Below, one piece after another: positions 62,307 to 64,000 of a stretch of 64,000 nucleotides of DNA (the first letter of the stretch is position 1; every line of letters starts with the position of its first letter). The position numbers and the translations under genes were made by a program. Source of the DNA: Spiroplasma ixodetis Y32 (GTDB taxonomy: Bacteria; Bacillota_I; Bacilli_A; Mycoplasmatales; VBWQ01); assembly GCF_030316605.1 (NCBI RefSeq), contig NZ_CP127039.1, positions 1,488,001 to 1,552,000 of the forward strand. The letters are read 5' to 3'. Under the pieces are notes generated by a model that worked only from the letters and a program-made list of their open reading frames with translations, was not told the DNA's origin and did not search any database.

Positions 62307-64000
62307 TTAAACTTTATTTTTACTATTTTTAGATTTAGATTTTTTGCTATTATTTTTGCTATTAAATATTTTAATGATTCTTTCATTCATTAATTTAAAA
62401 ACCTTAATATTACGTGATTGAATAATTAATAATCCACCATATACTAAACAAGTAACAATACTTCCAACAATAATCACTAAAAAGAATAAAAGAATACTTA
62501 CCCAAAGCGTATAATTAACTGAACTAACTGCACCTAAGATAGCAACAATAGGGCCACCATGACCAGCAGCATCAGTTAATAAGAAAGCACCGGCAATACT
62601 ACCAGCAACAGCACTACCAATAATATTACTAATAATAGCGCGTTTTGGATCTCTTACTGCAAAAGGAATCGCACCTTCAGAAATACCAATACACCCCATT
62701 AACATTGCTGTTAAACCTAATGTACGTTCACTTTCATTAAAGAATTTACGAAAAATCAAAGTTGTTAAACCCATTCCAAGTGGGGCAACAGGAATAGCTG
62801 CAGCTACTGCTCCCATAAATAATTGTGAACTAGGATCAGCAGTTATCGTTGTTGAGGCTGCTAAAAAAGCAACTTTGTTAATTGGACCACCCATATCAAA
62901 TCCAATCATGGCTCCTAGCAACATTCCAATTGCTGCCATTGCTTCACGTGGCATGTGAGTTAATCCATTTTGAAATTGTTCCATTATTCAACCAATTGGA
63001 GCTCCAATTGCATAAATAAAAGTGAAACTAATTAAAAATGTTACTACAATAGGAATAAAGAAAATTGGCATAATTGGAGCAATAGTCTTTGGTACTTTTC
63101 AAGTAATAATTCATCTTACTAAATATCCAACACTTGGACCAATTAATAATGCTCCTAAAAATCCAGCAGAAACCTTTGGTTCTAAACCAGCAATTGGATA
63201 AACTAATCCTGCTGTATTAGCAACATATGCACTTACCATTGCCGGAACCAAGGCAGCACGTCCTGCAATTGAATTAGCGATAAAACCAGCTAAAATTGGA
63301 ATCATTAATGTAAAAGCAATACTTCCAGCTTGATTCATAAAATAAAGAAAATGATTATGTGGTAAATTTTTAATATCAAAGTTTGCACCATAAACTGCTT
63401 TAGCAATACCAATTGATAATGCTAACATAATTCCACCAAAAACAACAAATGGAACCATATAGCCAACACCAGCCATAATATGTTTCATAATTCCCTGTTT
63501 ATCAGTAGTAAATAAATCATTTGATTTATTTTCTTTTTCCGCTTTTTGTCCCGATTCTGACTTGTTTATTTCATAAGGTTTTGCGTTAGCAAAAGCATCA
63601 TTAACAATACTTTCAGGATTTTTAATAACTTTGCTAATTTCTACTTTATATAATGGTTTATTATTAAAACGTTCTAATTTTAAATCTGCAACACCGGCCG
63701 ATACTGCAATAATAACTAAATCAGCATTGGCAATATCAGTTGCTGTAAAAGCACCTTTAATACCAATACTACCATGAGTTTCAACTTTAATATTATAGCC
63801 TAAATTTTTTGCAGCAATTTCTAATTTATCTTGTGCAATATAAGTATGTGCTACTCCAACTGGACAAGCAGTAATTGCTATAATATTTTTAGTTTTTTTT
63901 GAAGAACCTTTCATATCTTCACTAATAGTTTTACTACTAGTTTCAACATTAGGTTTATTATTAATATTTAGTGATTGAATAATTACTTTTTTATCTTTTG
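62307..64000 (-). CDS. fruA: PTS fructose transporter, IIBC part (N-terminus outside window)
   Basis: 564 residues are visible; the start lies beyond 64000. Order: a linker (KVIIQSLNINNKPNVETSSK), the IIB domain with the phosphorylated Cys in AITACPVGVAHTYIA, a Lys/Glu-rich linker, then the IIC domain with about nine membrane segments, including the family motif IGFDMGGPINKVAFLA and GISEGAIPFAVRDPKR. The piece before IIB suggests that a IIA domain precedes it (IIABC order, as in S. citri FruA). It imports and phosphorylates fructose to fructose-1-phosphate. The C-terminus is a Ser/Lys/Asn repeat tail. Fructose use through fruA is linked to phytopathogenicity in S. citri (known); the organism here is inferred. 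Confidence 0.92.

Noticed and set aside
1..64000. CRISPR array or tRNA genes
   Set aside because: No regular repeat-spacer series was found; repeats are IS copies and hairpins. No cloverleaf with a recognisable GGTTCGA-type T-arm was noticed.

Overview
The window is a very AT-rich piece of a Spiroplasma chromosome. TGA is read as tryptophan in essentially every gene: terminase, VirB4, TraG, manA, fruA and all transposases only become full length that way. The chromosomal genes (ffh, rny, recA, cinA, rnpB, gpsB, recU, hup, pgsA, ridA, manA, fruA), the many SpV1-type plectrovirus fragments and the dense IS load point to the citri group. S. citri or a close relative is my inference, supported by a broken recA.

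Layout. 1-10155: part of a double-stranded DNA prophage on the + strand (structural protein, membrane proteins, tail-fibre-like protein, terminase, a virion-like protein), cut by several IS copies. 10156-16342: IS fragments around a reverse-strand plectrovirus block (12338-14798) with an assembly ATPase, a minor-coat/adsorption-like protein and a cluster of GC-rich hairpins. 16360-19868: two small host membrane or secreted proteins, a short-chain dehydrogenase and pgsA. 20068-24616: a nested pile of ISs flanked by a 15-bp direct repeat. 24643-31734: a reverse-strand type IV secretion cluster (zinc-ribbon protein, VirB3-VirB4 fusion, VirB2-like and VirB6-like membrane proteins, TraG/VirD4). 32066-40754: housekeeping genes (ffh, broken rny, broken recA, cinA, rnpB, gpsB, recU, hup). 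41067-55352: a mosaic of plectrovirus fragments, a second partial copy of the prophage and ISs. 55677-64000: ridA, more ISs, a frameshifted trans-sulfuration enzyme gene, and a manA/fruA sugar-uptake unit.

Mobile DNA makes up roughly half the window. Five transposase types recur. IS-A is IS1595/ISXO2-like, 941 bp with 8-bp A/T-only or nearly A/T-only target duplications; 13 copies plus two remnants. IS-B is IS3/IS150-like with orfA and orfB. IS-C is IS481-like, 1158 bp with about 15-bp duplications. IS-D is an IS3-like single-ORF element of about 1.38 kb with 3-bp duplications. Two fragments resemble ISLre2/UPF0236 transposases. Copies are nested in each other, inverted, and often sit inside phage genes whose frames are restored if the IS is removed.

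The points I consider most worth checking are the covarying hairpin cluster of the plectrovirus copies, the odd right end of IS-A, the mirror-image structure at 42656-44355, the VirB3-VirB4 fusion, a phage-linked protein with a PPxY motif, and a G9 tract in a small exported-type ORF. Many of the broken genes are broken in homopolymer runs, so sequencing or assembly error must be excluded before calling them pseudogenes.
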